A stretch of 64,000 nt of DNA from assembly GCF_036880985.1 (NCBI RefSeq), contig NZ_JBAJNO010000008.1:1-64000 (forward strand). The letters are read 5' to 3'. Below, in pieces: positions 9,023 through 17,171 of the stretch. Positions within the stretch are counted from its first letter, which is position 1; every line of letters starts with the position of its first letter. The position numbers and the translations under genes were made by a program. The stretch comes from Limibacter armeniacum. GTDB lineage: Bacteria > Bacteroidota > Bacteroidia > Cytophagales > Flammeovirgaceae. Below the pieces are notes generated by a model, which saw only the letters and a list, made by a program, of their open reading frames with translations, searched no databases and was not told the DNA's origin.

Positions 9023-9792
9023 TTCTTCAGGTTCTTTTGGTTTCGCATATCAATATCCAAGCTGATAAAAGCGGTATGCAATAGGGTGTTGCAGGTGGCT
9101 TGCCAGTCTCCAAACTTATCGCCAGCCATGCCGTTGATCAGTTCCAGCCATCCGTATGACTTTCCTTTGATTTTTTCACCGCCTTCAAATACATTCTTGT
9201 ACCTGCCATTGAGCATCTTTCGGCAACCGTAGTAAAATATCCTGATAGCGGTCAGCTGGTCGGGCTTGATGTGTTTGCGGATCAGGTCGGCTCTCTGCTG
9301 GACACTTGGTTCTGAAAAGGGTATCCGCTTGTCTGTTTCGGTTGGCGTTGCGGTTGCGGGTCGCCAAAGGACGGCTACCATCTTGTATAAGAAGCTGATG
9401 TACTTGTCGGGGTTTTCGCAAAACTTGATATAGTAGCTGTCTGCTGCTGCAAATTCGAGCAGGTTGATATTGTTCAGCTTGTCATTTGGTCCGATCAGTT
9501 TGGTGCCTCTTAGGGTACCGAGTGAAAGTTCAGGATAGGGGTTTTGTGTTAGCCGGGTTTCATTGAATATGAAATCTGTACAGTCCCAAATGTTGATGAT
9601 TTGGACATTGGTCAGCAGCTTGAAGGTGCTGAAAGGAACGTCCAAAAGTATTCTGAGCATCTTGACTTTTGCCTCCTTATGGCTTTTGGCTGAATGGAAT
9701 ACGTTGGCGATTTGGCGTACCTGCTTTGGGGTAAGCTCGTTCCAGTTTTCAGCTATGTTCCTTTTGTACTTTCCTATTGTTGCCTCGATCAT
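9019..9792 (-). CDS. Phage hypothetical protein, largely helical
   Basis: 257 aa, first gene of the tail sub-operon after a hairpin terminator. N-terminal NWNELTPKQVRQIANVF and a mid-protein RKHIKPDQLTAIRIFYYGCR suggest a helical, possibly assembly-related protein. No family recognised. A transcription start in or near the preceding hairpin region is possible because 46 bp separate it from the lysis-type gene. Confidence 0.55.
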   Translation of the reverse strand: MIEATIGKYKRNIAENWNELTPKQVRQIANVFHSAKSHKEAKVKMLRILLDVPFSTFKLLTNVQIINIWDCTDFIFNETRLTQNPYPELSLGTLRGTKLIGPNDKLNNINLLEFAAADSYYIKFCENPDKYISFLYKMVAVLWRPATATPTETDKRIPFSEPSVQQRADLIRKHIKPDQLTAIRIFYYGCRKMLNGRYKNVFEGGEKIKGKSYGWLELINGMAGDKFGDWQATCNTLLHTAFISLDIDMRNQKNLKK

Positions 9793-9800
9793 AAGCGAAA

Positions 9801-9834
9801 GAAAGCCGCACGCCCAATGGCGAGCGGCTTTTTG
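9801..9834 (-). terminator. Hairpin terminator between lysis and tail genes
   Basis: AAAGCCGCaCGCC / GGCGaGCGGCTTT stem around a CAAT loop. On the minus strand it follows the DUF5675-type gene, with a short broken T-run. It may be a partial terminator that lets tail genes read through. Confidence 0.6.
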
Positions 9835-9838
9835 GTTA

Positions 9839-10282
9839 TTAGTTGACTGTCAAATCAAAAGATTCCATGCCATAGGTGATGGCCAGTTTTACCAGTAGCT
9901 CAATGGCTGCGGCTGAGTAGGTAACATCGAGTTGCCCGTCAGCATTGAGGTCTGAGGATAGATCCAGTCCCAGCAAGACGCAACCCTTTGTATGGCTGTT
10001 GTAGGTGCCGGAATGGATCAGTATTCCTGATCTCCCTTTCACTTCCTGACCGTTTTTCTCTGTGACATGAAAGGCTCTGTTCTTGTATTTGCCCGTAGTC
10101 CTGAGTGTACAGTGGTAAGTCCCAGTCGGGATGCAGGATATGTTCTGCTGATTGTTGAGCCATGGTAATTCTAAACTGCGGCATTCGAACAGTTTCTGCC
10201 TGTTGTTGTAGAGCGAAAAGATGCCCTCGGTCTGTTTGGAATTGCCCTTGATCCTTGTCAGGGTGGCTTTGTAGTTGCTCAT
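9839..10282 (-). CDS. DUF5675-family protein, possible cell-wall enzyme
   Basis: 147 aa. Matches the DUF5675 pattern: IPTGTYHC in the first half and GRSGILIHSGTYNSHTKGC, with conserved His89 and Cys100, in the second. The His...Ser/Thr-x-Gly-Cys arrangement resembles the active site of YkuD L,D-transpeptidases, so a peptidoglycan-related activity is a reasonable guess. Its neighbour is a holin-like membrane gene, which fits a lysis module; no lysozyme or amidase was seen elsewhere in the prophage. The gene begins inside the preceding membrane gene in another frame, with an in-frame TGA just before its ATG, so it is not an extension of that frame. Confidence 0.75.
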   Translation of the reverse strand: MSNYKATLTRIKGNSKQTEGIFSLYNNRQKLFECRSLELPWLNNQQNISCIPTGTYHCTLRTTGKYKNRAFHVTEKNGQEVKGRSGILIHSGTYNSHTKGCVLLGLDLSSDLNADGQLDVTYSAAAIELLVKLAITYGMESFDLTVN

Positions 10283-10487
10283 AGATCATTGCGATTGTGT
10301 CGATTTCGACGGGTTCCTGATAATTAGCTGGCGTGTCTGGAATGTTCTTGATGATCTCCTGACCAGCGCCTACGATAGGGCCTGTGTATTTGGTGATCCC
10401 AAAGAAGGTTCCTGCCAAGGTCAATAATGATAAGATGGTGATAGCGATACTTTTGCGCTTTTTCCGTTTTTGGATGATGTCTGACAT
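9939..10487 (-). CDS. Small membrane-anchored protein overlapping DUF5675 gene
   Basis: 182 aa as an open frame. Residues 1-68 look like a real protein: basic N-terminus (KRKKRKS), one membrane helix (AITILSLLTLAGTFFGI), then a short acidic periplasmic part. From about residue 69 the frame overlaps the DUF5675 gene for 344 bp in another phase, and its composition there (many Gln, His, Arg) looks like a shadow translation. Either a genuine long overlap, as in Rz/Rz1-type lysis genes, or a shorter protein whose stop is simply late. The membrane part is well supported, the tail is not. Confidence 0.5.
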   Translation of the reverse strand: MSDIIQKRKKRKSIAITILSLLTLAGTFFGITKYTGPIVGAGQEIIKNIPDTPANYQEPVEIDTIAMIYEQLQSHPDKDQGQFQTDRGHLFALQQQAETVRMPQFRITMAQQSAEHILHPDWDLPLYTQDYGQIQEQSLSCHREKRSGSEREIRNTDPFRHLQQPYKGLRLAGTGSILRPQC

Positions 10488-10512
10488 TAGTCAATGGTTT
10501 TTAGGTGAAGAA

Positions 10513-10818
10513 TTATTTTTGACCTATAAGCAGGTCGAGCTTTTTATTGATTACTTGAAACTCCCGATTCATTCCATCCTCCATATCCTGTTGATCTTCC
10601 TTGCTTGAGTCGGTAATTGTTTTCATAGCGGCTGTGTTCTGCTCGATCGCAATGACGCTACGAATGGCGATTTCCTTGAAGTCATTGAACTGAATCCAGT
10701 TGACGAAATAGGAGATAAAAAGTATTGCTATGAGCAGCACTACAATGAATGGCTGCTGCTTGGCTTTTTGAATAAAAGTGCTTCCTGCTTCGGTTGCGAG
10801 TTTGGCTTCTTCAATCAT
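10513..10818 (-). CDS. Holin-like single-pass membrane protein
   Basis: 101 aa. Start chosen at Met 10818 because it directly follows the stop of the upstream gene (TGATATG); longer versions run into that gene. Basic-amphipathic N-terminus, one membrane helix (FIVVLLIAILFISYFV, about 26-41), then a soluble C-terminal helix with coiled-coil character (about 60-100). Next to another small membrane gene and DUF5675, so a lysis role (holin or spanin-like) is likely, but topology is the only direct evidence. Confidence 0.55.
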   Translation of the reverse strand: MIEEAKLATEAGSTFIQKAKQQPFIVVLLIAILFISYFVNWIQFNDFKEIAIRSVIAIEQNTAAMKTITDSSKEDQQDMEDGMNREFQVINKKLDLLIGQK

Positions 10819-10819
10819 A

Positions 10820-11797
10820 TCAGTAGTACATTTTGGTGTGTGGGTCCCGACATTCTTTTTCATTGCTGTATTTATCTGAATTAAAGAAGGTGGCATACAG
10901 GGTGTCTGATGCTTTCTCCTTTAAATAATCGATAGCCTTTTTGAGGTATGCTCCCCCGTCGTTTTCAAGGTTCTGGCTGGTCATGTCAATGTCGCTCATG
11001 CTTGCCATTTTCTCTTTTTCGGCTGCTCCCTCGTAGCTGTCAAATGATCGGATGCCATTGTCTGTGATGATGACCACAAACTCACGGATGGCTGTTGCTG
11101 ATGACAGCAGTACTACTGCCGGAACCAGCATGTCAATCAGCGTCTGGTTGTCGGCTGAGACGTTGCCTGTTTTGATTTCGGCTTTTAGCTCATCGTAGAA
11201 GTCCTTGCCTAATTCGGCTTGGATGTTGAAGTCTTCCACCTTGCGGATAACGGAAGACATACTACGGAATGTAGTCCGTGAACCGTGTAGGTTATAGTAT
11301 AGCTGGAACTGGTCGATAGTATTGACAAAGTGCTCCTTGTTGATGGTGTAGGCATTTGAGGCTACCCATTCCGGAAAGTCTGCCTTGTTTGTTTCGAGAA
11401 ACTCCAGTAACATATCGATCCCTTCAAAACCTGTTTGCAACAACTGTTTCTTGAGGTTGGCAATCTGCCAAGGCCATGCAGTTTTTTGCGTCTCGCTTTG
11501 GTTGATATGGAAACCAGACTCTGAGATATCCAATTGGCCACTTGTCATGTAACTGGCAAATGCCAGGTTAGCGAGTGCTGACTGGATCTCGTCCAATAGC
11601 TCCTGCTCAATATCTGTCAGTGTAGCAGGGTCGGCTTCGTACTTGTCATTGATGCGGTCATACAATGCCTTGCTGATCACTGGAATGATATGCTTGCGCT
11701 CTGTCCTGCGGATGGCAGGTTTTATCAGGTCGATATCAAAGTCATCCTTGACGTTGTCAAGATTGTTGGCCAGTTCTTCAGGTGTAGAGATTAACAT
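10820..11797 (-). CDS. Phage head-tail connector-type protein (DUF6712-like)
   Basis: 325 aa, mainly helical, encoded 1 bp after the portal gene. Begins MLISTPEELANNLDNV and contains two similar halves: IKPAIRRTERKHIIPVIS-type (about 25-45) and SSVIRKVEDFNIQAELG-type (about 180-198), each followed by helices, as in the DUF6712 proteins found beside portals in Bacteroidota prophages. Probably an adaptor or completion protein. The family name is from memory of the pattern. Confidence 0.5.
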   Translation of the reverse strand: MLISTPEELANNLDNVKDDFDIDLIKPAIRRTERKHIIPVISKALYDRINDKYEADPATLTDIEQELLDEIQSALANLAFASYMTSGQLDISESGFHINQSETQKTAWPWQIANLKKQLLQTGFEGIDMLLEFLETNKADFPEWVASNAYTINKEHFVNTIDQFQLYYNLHGSRTTFRSMSSVIRKVEDFNIQAELGKDFYDELKAEIKTGNVSADNQTLIDMLVPAVVLLSSATAIREFVVIITDNGIRSFDSYEGAAEKEKMASMSDIDMTSQNLENDGGAYLKKAIDYLKEKASDTLYATFFNSDKYSNEKECRDPHTKMYY

Positions 11798-11798
11798 A

Positions 11799-13103
11799 TT
11801 AGCTATTGGTTTTCTCGGTTACTTCAGCGCCTGAGTCAAGCTTGTTAATCAGGCTGTTTTTGAATTTCACTTCATACTCCCACCCATTGTAGTCGAATAT
11901 GAACTGCACCGGCTCCAAGATGATATCCTGGTCAGGCTGAGAAGTGAGGATGTAGTTGTTGAAAGCTACTCGTTGCTCCGAGCCGCCAGCGTTACCCATC
12001 TGCTTTCCTGGTGTACTACCAATAAGCGTTGGGTGAACTCCTGCTGCGAATAGGGTGTGTGAGCTGGCTTCCTGCGAATCCTCGATATAGGCACCGTCTT
12101 TCAGCTTATTGTCAATTGGGGTAATGGTCCAACCCTTTCGGATGTTACCCATTCCGTCATCATCTGTAGCAGTCATGATGGCTTTCATGGCATTATCAGT
12201 ACCAGTCATGGTTTCAGTAAACCATTCCATTTCTTTCTTTACTGTAGCTACCTTTTCACTGGTTGACATGGTGCCCCATTCTTCGTACTTGTCCTCCCAC
12301 CACCATTTAGCTATTTCTATATGGAATGCGGGTGTTAGCTGATTCTTGAGTGCAGCTTTCTTGAACTCAGGAATACCCATGGCTACTTCGTACCAACCGG
12401 ACTTACGGACGGTATCCCATGCAGGGAGCGGATAGTATTCCTCATCGATTGCCGGGAATGATAGGGGATAGATCAGCTTATCTGCTTTACTATCTTTTAC
12501 CGATTGTATAGGGTCATACTCTACATTGATGACATCAACAATGGTCTGGTCTTCTTCCTTGGCTGCTTTCCAGTCCGGATTGATATAGCATTTCTTGAGT
12601 GGGCCACTCTTTATCAGGCCCCATCTGCACCATGCTGCTTTGATGCGGTTGATGTTGGCTATCTTATTACGGCCATTACCCATGATCAATTCAGGGAACA
12701 CTGTATGGTAATAGAAGTAGTCCAGGCAAGCAGGGAACAGGTACATACGCTTGAAGTTGGTTCTCTTGAGCCATTCCTCCACTTCCTTGTCCTGCTTGCG
12801 GATAAACGTCTCGTTGCCCTTATCATCTATCTCAGTGACACCGTACACCATACCGCCAGCATATAGGGCCTTGGCTTTCCACTCCAATGTCCGTTTGAGT
12901 ATTGTTGAGCGGCTTACATCCTCGTACATCTCTTGTGGTCTGAGGTTGTTCTTTCCCCAGTGTGCTATCTCTGTATTACCTGATGAACTGCTGCTGGAAG
13001 TCTTGGAGGTTGGACCAATGTTGGTCTTGACCAATGCATTGACACCACCACCGATGTAAGCAGCAGCTCCGTTCTCACTGATATATATGCTCTGTGCGCT
13101 CAT
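11799..13103 (-). CDS. Portal protein
   Basis: 434 aa. Forms the dodecameric ring at the capsid vertex through which DNA enters. Typical features: N-terminal Ser-rich flexible region (about 30-45), WGKNNLRPQEMYEDVSRSTILKRTLEWKAKALY (helical wing), a Trp-rich middle, and a C-terminal segment ending in GSTPGKQMGNAGGSEQRVAFNNYIL followed by a beta segment. Placed between terminase and connector genes as expected. Its ATG overlaps the stop of the 89-aa gene (TAATG). Confidence 0.8.
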   Translation of the reverse strand: MSAQSIYISENGAAAYIGGGVNALVKTNIGPTSKTSSSSSSGNTEIAHWGKNNLRPQEMYEDVSRSTILKRTLEWKAKALYAGGMVYGVTEIDDKGNETFIRKQDKEVEEWLKRTNFKRMYLFPACLDYFYYHTVFPELIMGNGRNKIANINRIKAAWCRWGLIKSGPLKKCYINPDWKAAKEEDQTIVDVINVEYDPIQSVKDSKADKLIYPLSFPAIDEEYYPLPAWDTVRKSGWYEVAMGIPEFKKAALKNQLTPAFHIEIAKWWWEDKYEEWGTMSTSEKVATVKKEMEWFTETMTGTDNAMKAIMTATDDDGMGNIRKGWTITPIDNKLKDGAYIEDSQEASSHTLFAAGVHPTLIGSTPGKQMGNAGGSEQRVAFNNYILTSQPDQDIILEPVQFIFDYNGWEYEVKFKNSLINKLDSGAEVTEKTNS

Positions 13104-13372
13104 TAGCTAGGGATTACTCGGTGATCATTAAAATGTGTCATCAGGAAAATGCAGAACTCTCGGATCTTCCCGGCTTTGGTCTTCACCCTGCGATTCCCAT
13201 GTACATGGCTGATACCCTGCAACTGGCAATCCGAAAGGTGAACTATTTCACCCCCACGGTTACGGTTGCTGTCAGCAGTGACAAATGTGATGGAAAAGAC
13301 TGCTCCTTCTTTCCTCATCATCTCTATTGCGTGCGTTCTAGTGATTGTATTTTCCATAGGGTGAACTGTCAT
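13103..13372 (-). CDS. Small phage protein coupled to portal
   Basis: 89 aa (84 if Met6 at 13357 is the start; 13372 has an AAGGTG-like sequence upstream). Basic, small alpha/beta, with a conserved-looking core AVFSITFVTADSNRNRGGEIVHL. Directly coupled to the portal gene (TAATG). Similar tiny proteins next to portal or terminase genes are common in Bacteroidota prophages; no function known. Inverted GGTGAA repeats lie inside and upstream of the gene. Confidence 0.6.
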   Translation of the reverse strand: MTVHPMENTITRTHAIEMMRKEGAVFSITFVTADSNRNRGGEIVHLSDCQLQGISHVHGNRRVKTKAGKIREFCIFLMTHFNDHRVIPS

Positions 13373-13400
13373 ATACCATATTTTTCACCTTTAGGGTGAA
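13237..13400. promoter_or_regulatory. GGTGAA / TTCACC palindromes
   Basis: GGTGAA-ctat-TTCACC (13237-13252), a half-site GGGTGAA (13359-13365) and TTCACC-tttag-GGTGAA (13384-13400). Two inverted pairs and a half-site within 165 bp around the start of the 89-aa gene suggest a dimeric DNA-binding site or RNA hairpins near the translation start. The 158 bp between terminase and this gene hold nothing else recognisable. Confidence 0.35.
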
Positions 13401-13530
13401 GTTTTTGCAACAGTGCGCGGCGGGGTCAACTTTGTCTTTAAATAGAATTTTAAAGGTTTTAGAAATTGAAAAACCGCCTTATTGATATTGTTAGAGTAGA
13501 TATTTCGAAAATCCCAGTACAGAATTTTTT

Positions 13531-15186
13531 TTAGCCATTCGGCACGAAAGAACTACCTGGTGTGATCTTTCCTTTATTGACGGCCACTGCCTGCAAATCC
13601 CATGAGTCTGAAAAGTGGGTAGTGGTTCGTTGGTCAACACTTGCGTTCCGCTCCCTGCTCTTGTCCTTCTGTATTTCGCCTTTGCGTCCTTCCTTGACTT
13701 TGGCCTGCATCATAGATAGCAATAGCCATTTACAGTTTTCACGGTTGAAGGTCCAGCGGTCAATACGCTCATGGTTGCCTGCAAAAATCTTGTGAGCAAT
13801 CTGATACTTCTCTGATTGTAGTGCAGGTCTGCCAAGATTGATTCGTTTTATTCGCCAGCCTCTTTTTCTCAGTTGCGCTACAAAGTCATCATTCATAGTC
13901 GTCTTTGATCCTGGCGATTTTGTATTGCCCCAATGATCTTCAATGAATGTCACTTCCTTTTTGAGGTGCGCGAGGTAATAGTCTCCAAAATCATTAGCCA
14001 GGTCATAGGTCAGTTTCGGATGCTTCACATACAAAGCATTGACTGTTCGCATCTCCCGTCCATGCTGCTGTGACACTGGTAGTGTTGATACTATAGAACC
14101 CCAGTCCACTGAAATGATCAGCGGTTTGTTTGGGTCTACATCCGTATCAAATCGGCTATCTCGTTTGCTGAGTGCTTCAAGGTTGTAGCCCAGTTTTTCC
14201 AGATAACTGAAGTTGGACTCTGCTACATAGGTGTGTAACCTGTCACTCAGCATAGGATAGAAGCCACCCTCAACTTTCCCTGGTCTTTTATTCAGCATTT
14301 CAATCATGAAAATGAATAGCGGTAAATCCCTGAATTGCTGCTCTATATATTTAAAGCCAAGGTTCTGGATATTGTCAAACGCTGAAGCTTCAGAATAGAA
14401 CATCCCTTTTTTGGAAGGGAAGTACTTTAGTAGCTTGTTAAGCTTCTTGATATCCTCCCAAATCAGCAGCCTTTGTTCCTGCTCTTTTGATTGCAGGAAG
14501 TCTATCTGTAGATCAACAATTTCATTTCTGATGTCGATGATATCCGTCTGATAATCATCCTTGTAATAACTTCCATATTCCAGCAACCAATCCGCTTGGT
14601 TCATATAAGGCATGGAGCTAAAAATGAAAACACCATGGTGTAAAGGGATATGCTTAAAATAGTCAAGGTTACCACGGTTGGTGGCTGAGACTTCCTTATC
14701 AAACTTATCCTTGTCAAGCTCCAACCCTTCATCGGCTATAATTCCATCAGAGTTGACACCCCTTGCAGAACTACTATTGCCATCTTGAGATACAAATTGA
14801 AAGATTGTCCCGGTATAGAAATAAATACAGTTGTCATACTTGGCTGGCGGTTCGTAAGGCTCATCCCAGTCCCAAAGCTTTGGAGCCTTCCGGCCAATGA
14901 AAAAATGATAGTCCTTGATATAGCCAATCCGTTCCAGTGAAGCTACCGTAGAGGGAAGTGTCTTACTTAAAATGGCACTGTAGGTCCTGCCAACAAGCAT
15001 CCACTTTGAGCGAGGCATAAGCTGTACAATCAAGTGCATCAGCCATGCAATCAATGAAGACTTACCTGTTCCCCTTCCCCAAATAGATATTGAAGAAGCA
15101 AACTTGTGAATCATGTATCGAAGCTGAGGTTTATTGAATTTCAGCTGCTTTATTACAAGATCATTCTTCTTCTTTTTCTTTGCCAT
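13531..15186 (-). CDS. Terminase large subunit
   Basis: 551 aa. DNA-packaging motor: ATPase plus headful or site-specific nuclease. Walker A GRGTGKSS (37-44), Walker B GIIADE (148-153), coupling-type Ser-rich loop (about 189-192, FSSMP), nuclease domain beginning with IISVDWGS (Asp361) and a later acidic residue cluster near HFSDSWD. Length is normal. It overlaps the small-subunit gene by 26 bp. Confidence 0.95.
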   Translation of the reverse strand: MAKKKKKNDLVIKQLKFNKPQLRYMIHKFASSISIWGRGTGKSSLIAWLMHLIVQLMPRSKWMLVGRTYSAILSKTLPSTVASLERIGYIKDYHFFIGRKAPKLWDWDEPYEPPAKYDNCIYFYTGTIFQFVSQDGNSSSARGVNSDGIIADEGLELDKDKFDKEVSATNRGNLDYFKHIPLHHGVFIFSSMPYMNQADWLLEYGSYYKDDYQTDIIDIRNEIVDLQIDFLQSKEQEQRLLIWEDIKKLNKLLKYFPSKKGMFYSEASAFDNIQNLGFKYIEQQFRDLPLFIFMIEMLNKRPGKVEGGFYPMLSDRLHTYVAESNFSYLEKLGYNLEALSKRDSRFDTDVDPNKPLIISVDWGSIVSTLPVSQQHGREMRTVNALYVKHPKLTYDLANDFGDYYLAHLKKEVTFIEDHWGNTKSPGSKTTMNDDFVAQLRKRGWRIKRINLGRPALQSEKYQIAHKIFAGNHERIDRWTFNRENCKWLLLSMMQAKVKEGRKGEIQKDKSRERNASVDQRTTTHFSDSWDLQAVAVNKGKITPGSSFVPNG

Positions 15187-15778
15187 CGAGTATCATTTTC
15201 ATTTCTTCCCTACTTACTTCCATTTCCTCCATTGCATCAACCACCATTTGATGTTTTTGCTTAGGAAGGCTGGAAAGGTCCTCAAAGTCAATATCGATTA
15301 CCTCACCATTTGAAATTAGCTGGATCAAGTATTGATGTGTTGGCAAATCAGGTACAGCACCGTCAGCCTGTTCAAGCCTTGAGAGCTTAATCATCTGCTC
15401 ATTGGCTCGGAGCATAAACTCTACATCCTTTGCTTTAGCCGCTATCCTGAAAGCATCCATGGCCAATTCATAATGAATAGCCCTTAGACCTTCCTTCTCA
15501 GCTATATTCAAATTTCCATAAAGCCTATATGCTGCCTTGCAGTCCTTGTATGCCTGACTTTCACAGATACCGAACTCATCCATTAAGGAGATTACTACAT
15601 TGGATTTTTTCTGTCCAGACAATAACATCGACCATGCAGCACGTATCCGGATTGAAGCAGCCTGTTCTTTGGCGCTCAATTCTACAGACTCATCAATGCT
15701 GTTGGCTTTGATCCTGTCCAACAGGTTGCCTTTATCATTCAGCAGTTTTTTGTAGTAACCTCCTAATTTTCTTTTCAC
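15161..15778 (-). CDS. Terminase small subunit-like protein
   Basis: 205 aa, helical. An N-terminal helix-turn-helix-like segment (about 55-90: WSMLLSGQKKSNVVISLMDEFGICESQAYKDCKAAY) could bind packaging-site DNA; the rest is helical and acidic at the C-terminus. Directly upstream of, and overlapping, the large subunit gene. Function is by position and HTH-like pattern. Confidence 0.7.
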   Translation of the reverse strand: MKRKLGGYYKKLLNDKGNLLDRIKANSIDESVELSAKEQAASIRIRAAWSMLLSGQKKSNVVISLMDEFGICESQAYKDCKAAYRLYGNLNIAEKEGLRAIHYELAMDAFRIAAKAKDVEFMLRANEQMIKLSRLEQADGAVPDLPTHQYLIQLISNGEVIDIDFEDLSSLPKQKHQMVVDAMEEMEVSREEMKMILDGKEKEEE

Positions 15779-16515
15779 GCGATGGATGCTTTCAGTTCAG
15801 CAAGGGTATCTTCCCACTTCTCAACTAAATGGGCCTTGCTATCATCTTTTCTGTATTTGCTAATCATCTTCTGAGCATGCACGATTTTCTTTTTAACCTC
15901 TTCCTGCTCTTCCTCAGATAGAGTTGTAGGCTCAGGCGTTGGCACTACCTTTTCCCCGTTCTTGGCTGCATCAAGTTTGTTATGCACTTCAGGAAGTATC
16001 TTGATAGCAATCTCCTTGCACCTGAGAGCGGCTTCCTTTCGTTCCTCGATATGAGTCTGAGCGTTTAGCTTGTTATGGAACAGGAAATTGAACTCATCAT
16101 ACAAAGCCCTTCTTTCCTTGTACAGCGGTTCCAAGCTTGCCTCATCCACCCGGTCATCAGGTTCGGTCAGCTCGGTTAAGCCTTCCTTGAAATCAACTTC
16201 CTCAGCTTCCTGCTCAGCTGGAGCTTCAGTATCTTCAGCTTCCTGCTCTGCTGTAGTTTCTTCAGCAGCTTCAAGTTTAATAGGCTGGTTTTCCTGCTTT
16301 ACCTTTTCTTCCTGAGCCTTTTTACTGTTTGTGTCCTGCTCATACTTCAGGTACATGTACTTCAGTACAGAGTTAAGCTTCCGGACATTGTAGTCTGTCT
16401 TTCCTCTTTGGAATAGGGCTACAAGGTTACGGTTCTTGCCGTACTTCAGGTATAGTCTGACACCCGCCTCATAGGAGGGTGTCTTTTGTTCCAAATACTT
16501 TTTGATGTCTTTCAT
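15775..16515 (-). CDS. Acidic coiled-coil phage protein
   Basis: 246 aa. A basic N-terminal region (1-65) precedes a very acidic, Ala/Glu-rich low-complexity stretch (about 80-125, with repeated EAE/PAEQEAE) and a helical C-terminal half. Lies between the tube-like gene (1-bp TAATG overlap) and the small terminase gene (4-bp overlap). Could be an assembly chaperone or a connector; no family recognised. Confidence 0.65.
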   Translation of the reverse strand: MKDIKKYLEQKTPSYEAGVRLYLKYGKNRNLVALFQRGKTDYNVRKLNSVLKYMYLKYEQDTNSKKAQEEKVKQENQPIKLEAAEETTAEQEAEDTEAPAEQEAEEVDFKEGLTELTEPDDRVDEASLEPLYKERRALYDEFNFLFHNKLNAQTHIEERKEAALRCKEIAIKILPEVHNKLDAAKNGEKVVPTPEPTTLSEEEQEEVKKKIVHAQKMISKYRKDDSKAHLVEKWEDTLAELKASIA

Positions 16516-17087
16516 TATACGCCAGGAGTGATTACGCCCGTGAATGGATCTTGCACGCTGTCATCAGACAACTTTACAGTACCCATAAAAATAGGTGCAG
16601 GACCTTTTCGAGCTGATTGGAAATTGAATGTATTACCTCTTCGATCTGCTGAAGCAGCACCAGTTGTAGCAACTCCACCAGATACACGCTTGGCCGGATA
16701 GCCACGATGTCCAAGCATACGTGTTTGGCCATCCATTTCACGCACAAGGATAATGAAGTTGCCATTCTGCGTGTACTGGTCAAAACCAAGCATTTCCCCT
16801 TTGGAACCCGGATGCAAAAACTCTATGGAGTTCAATTTTGACATGCCGTCAAACTCACCCTGAGATTCCCCATCAAGCTTCAATGTCTCAATGGTTCCAT
16901 AGACACGCGTGAACCCTACAGTATTGGCGAATACAATATCTCCCGTGATCGTCACCAAATCTGACAGCAGGTTATCTACATAAGCAGGTTCGTCAGATAC
17001 AGGAACAGGAAGCGTTACAATATCTTCAAGTTTGGCAATGGCAAGGATCTGTTCCAGTCCCCAGGGTTTGGCTCGCCATCGTTCCAT
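16515..17087 (-). CDS. Tail-tube-like structural protein
   Basis: 190 aa with the start at Met 17087, preceded by AGAAG; a 23-residue upstream extension would run into the hairpin after the capsid gene and is less likely. Beta-rich core: GDIVF (49-53), VYGTIETLKLDGESQGE (62-78), FIILVREMDGQTRMLG (111-126) and RRGNTFNFQSARKGPAPIF (149-167). This pattern aligns along its length with residues 37-154 of the 944-aa protein in the same prophage. Position after the capsid gene and a simple beta fold suit a major tail (tube) or decoration protein; the exact role is inferred. Confidence 0.6.
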   Translation of the reverse strand: MERWRAKPWGLEQILAIAKLEDIVTLPVPVSDEPAYVDNLLSDLVTITGDIVFANTVGFTRVYGTIETLKLDGESQGEFDGMSKLNSIEFLHPGSKGEMLGFDQYTQNGNFIILVREMDGQTRMLGHRGYPAKRVSGGVATTGAASADRRGNTFNFQSARKGPAPIFMGTVKLSDDSVQDPFTGVITPGV

Positions 17088-17135
17088 AAAACATCTTCTA
17101 ACATGATTGATATGATTTGTAAGAAGTGAGAGAAT

Positions 17136-17164
17136 AGGTCTGATTGGCGTTATCAATCAGACCT
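17136..17164 (-). terminator. Strong hairpin after major capsid gene
   Basis: AGGTCTGATTG / CAATCAGACCT perfect 11-bp stem, 7-nt loop, starting 7 bp after the capsid stop. On the minus strand the following T-run is weak (ATTCTCT), so it may act as an attenuator or as a 3' stabiliser that raises capsid mRNA over downstream genes. Confidence 0.55.
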
Positions 17165-17171
17165 TTATTGG

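Noticed and set aside
5326-9792. Mu-like transposable phage
   Set aside because: No DDE transposase or MuB-like ATPase; a tyrosine integrase and att-like repeats are present instead.
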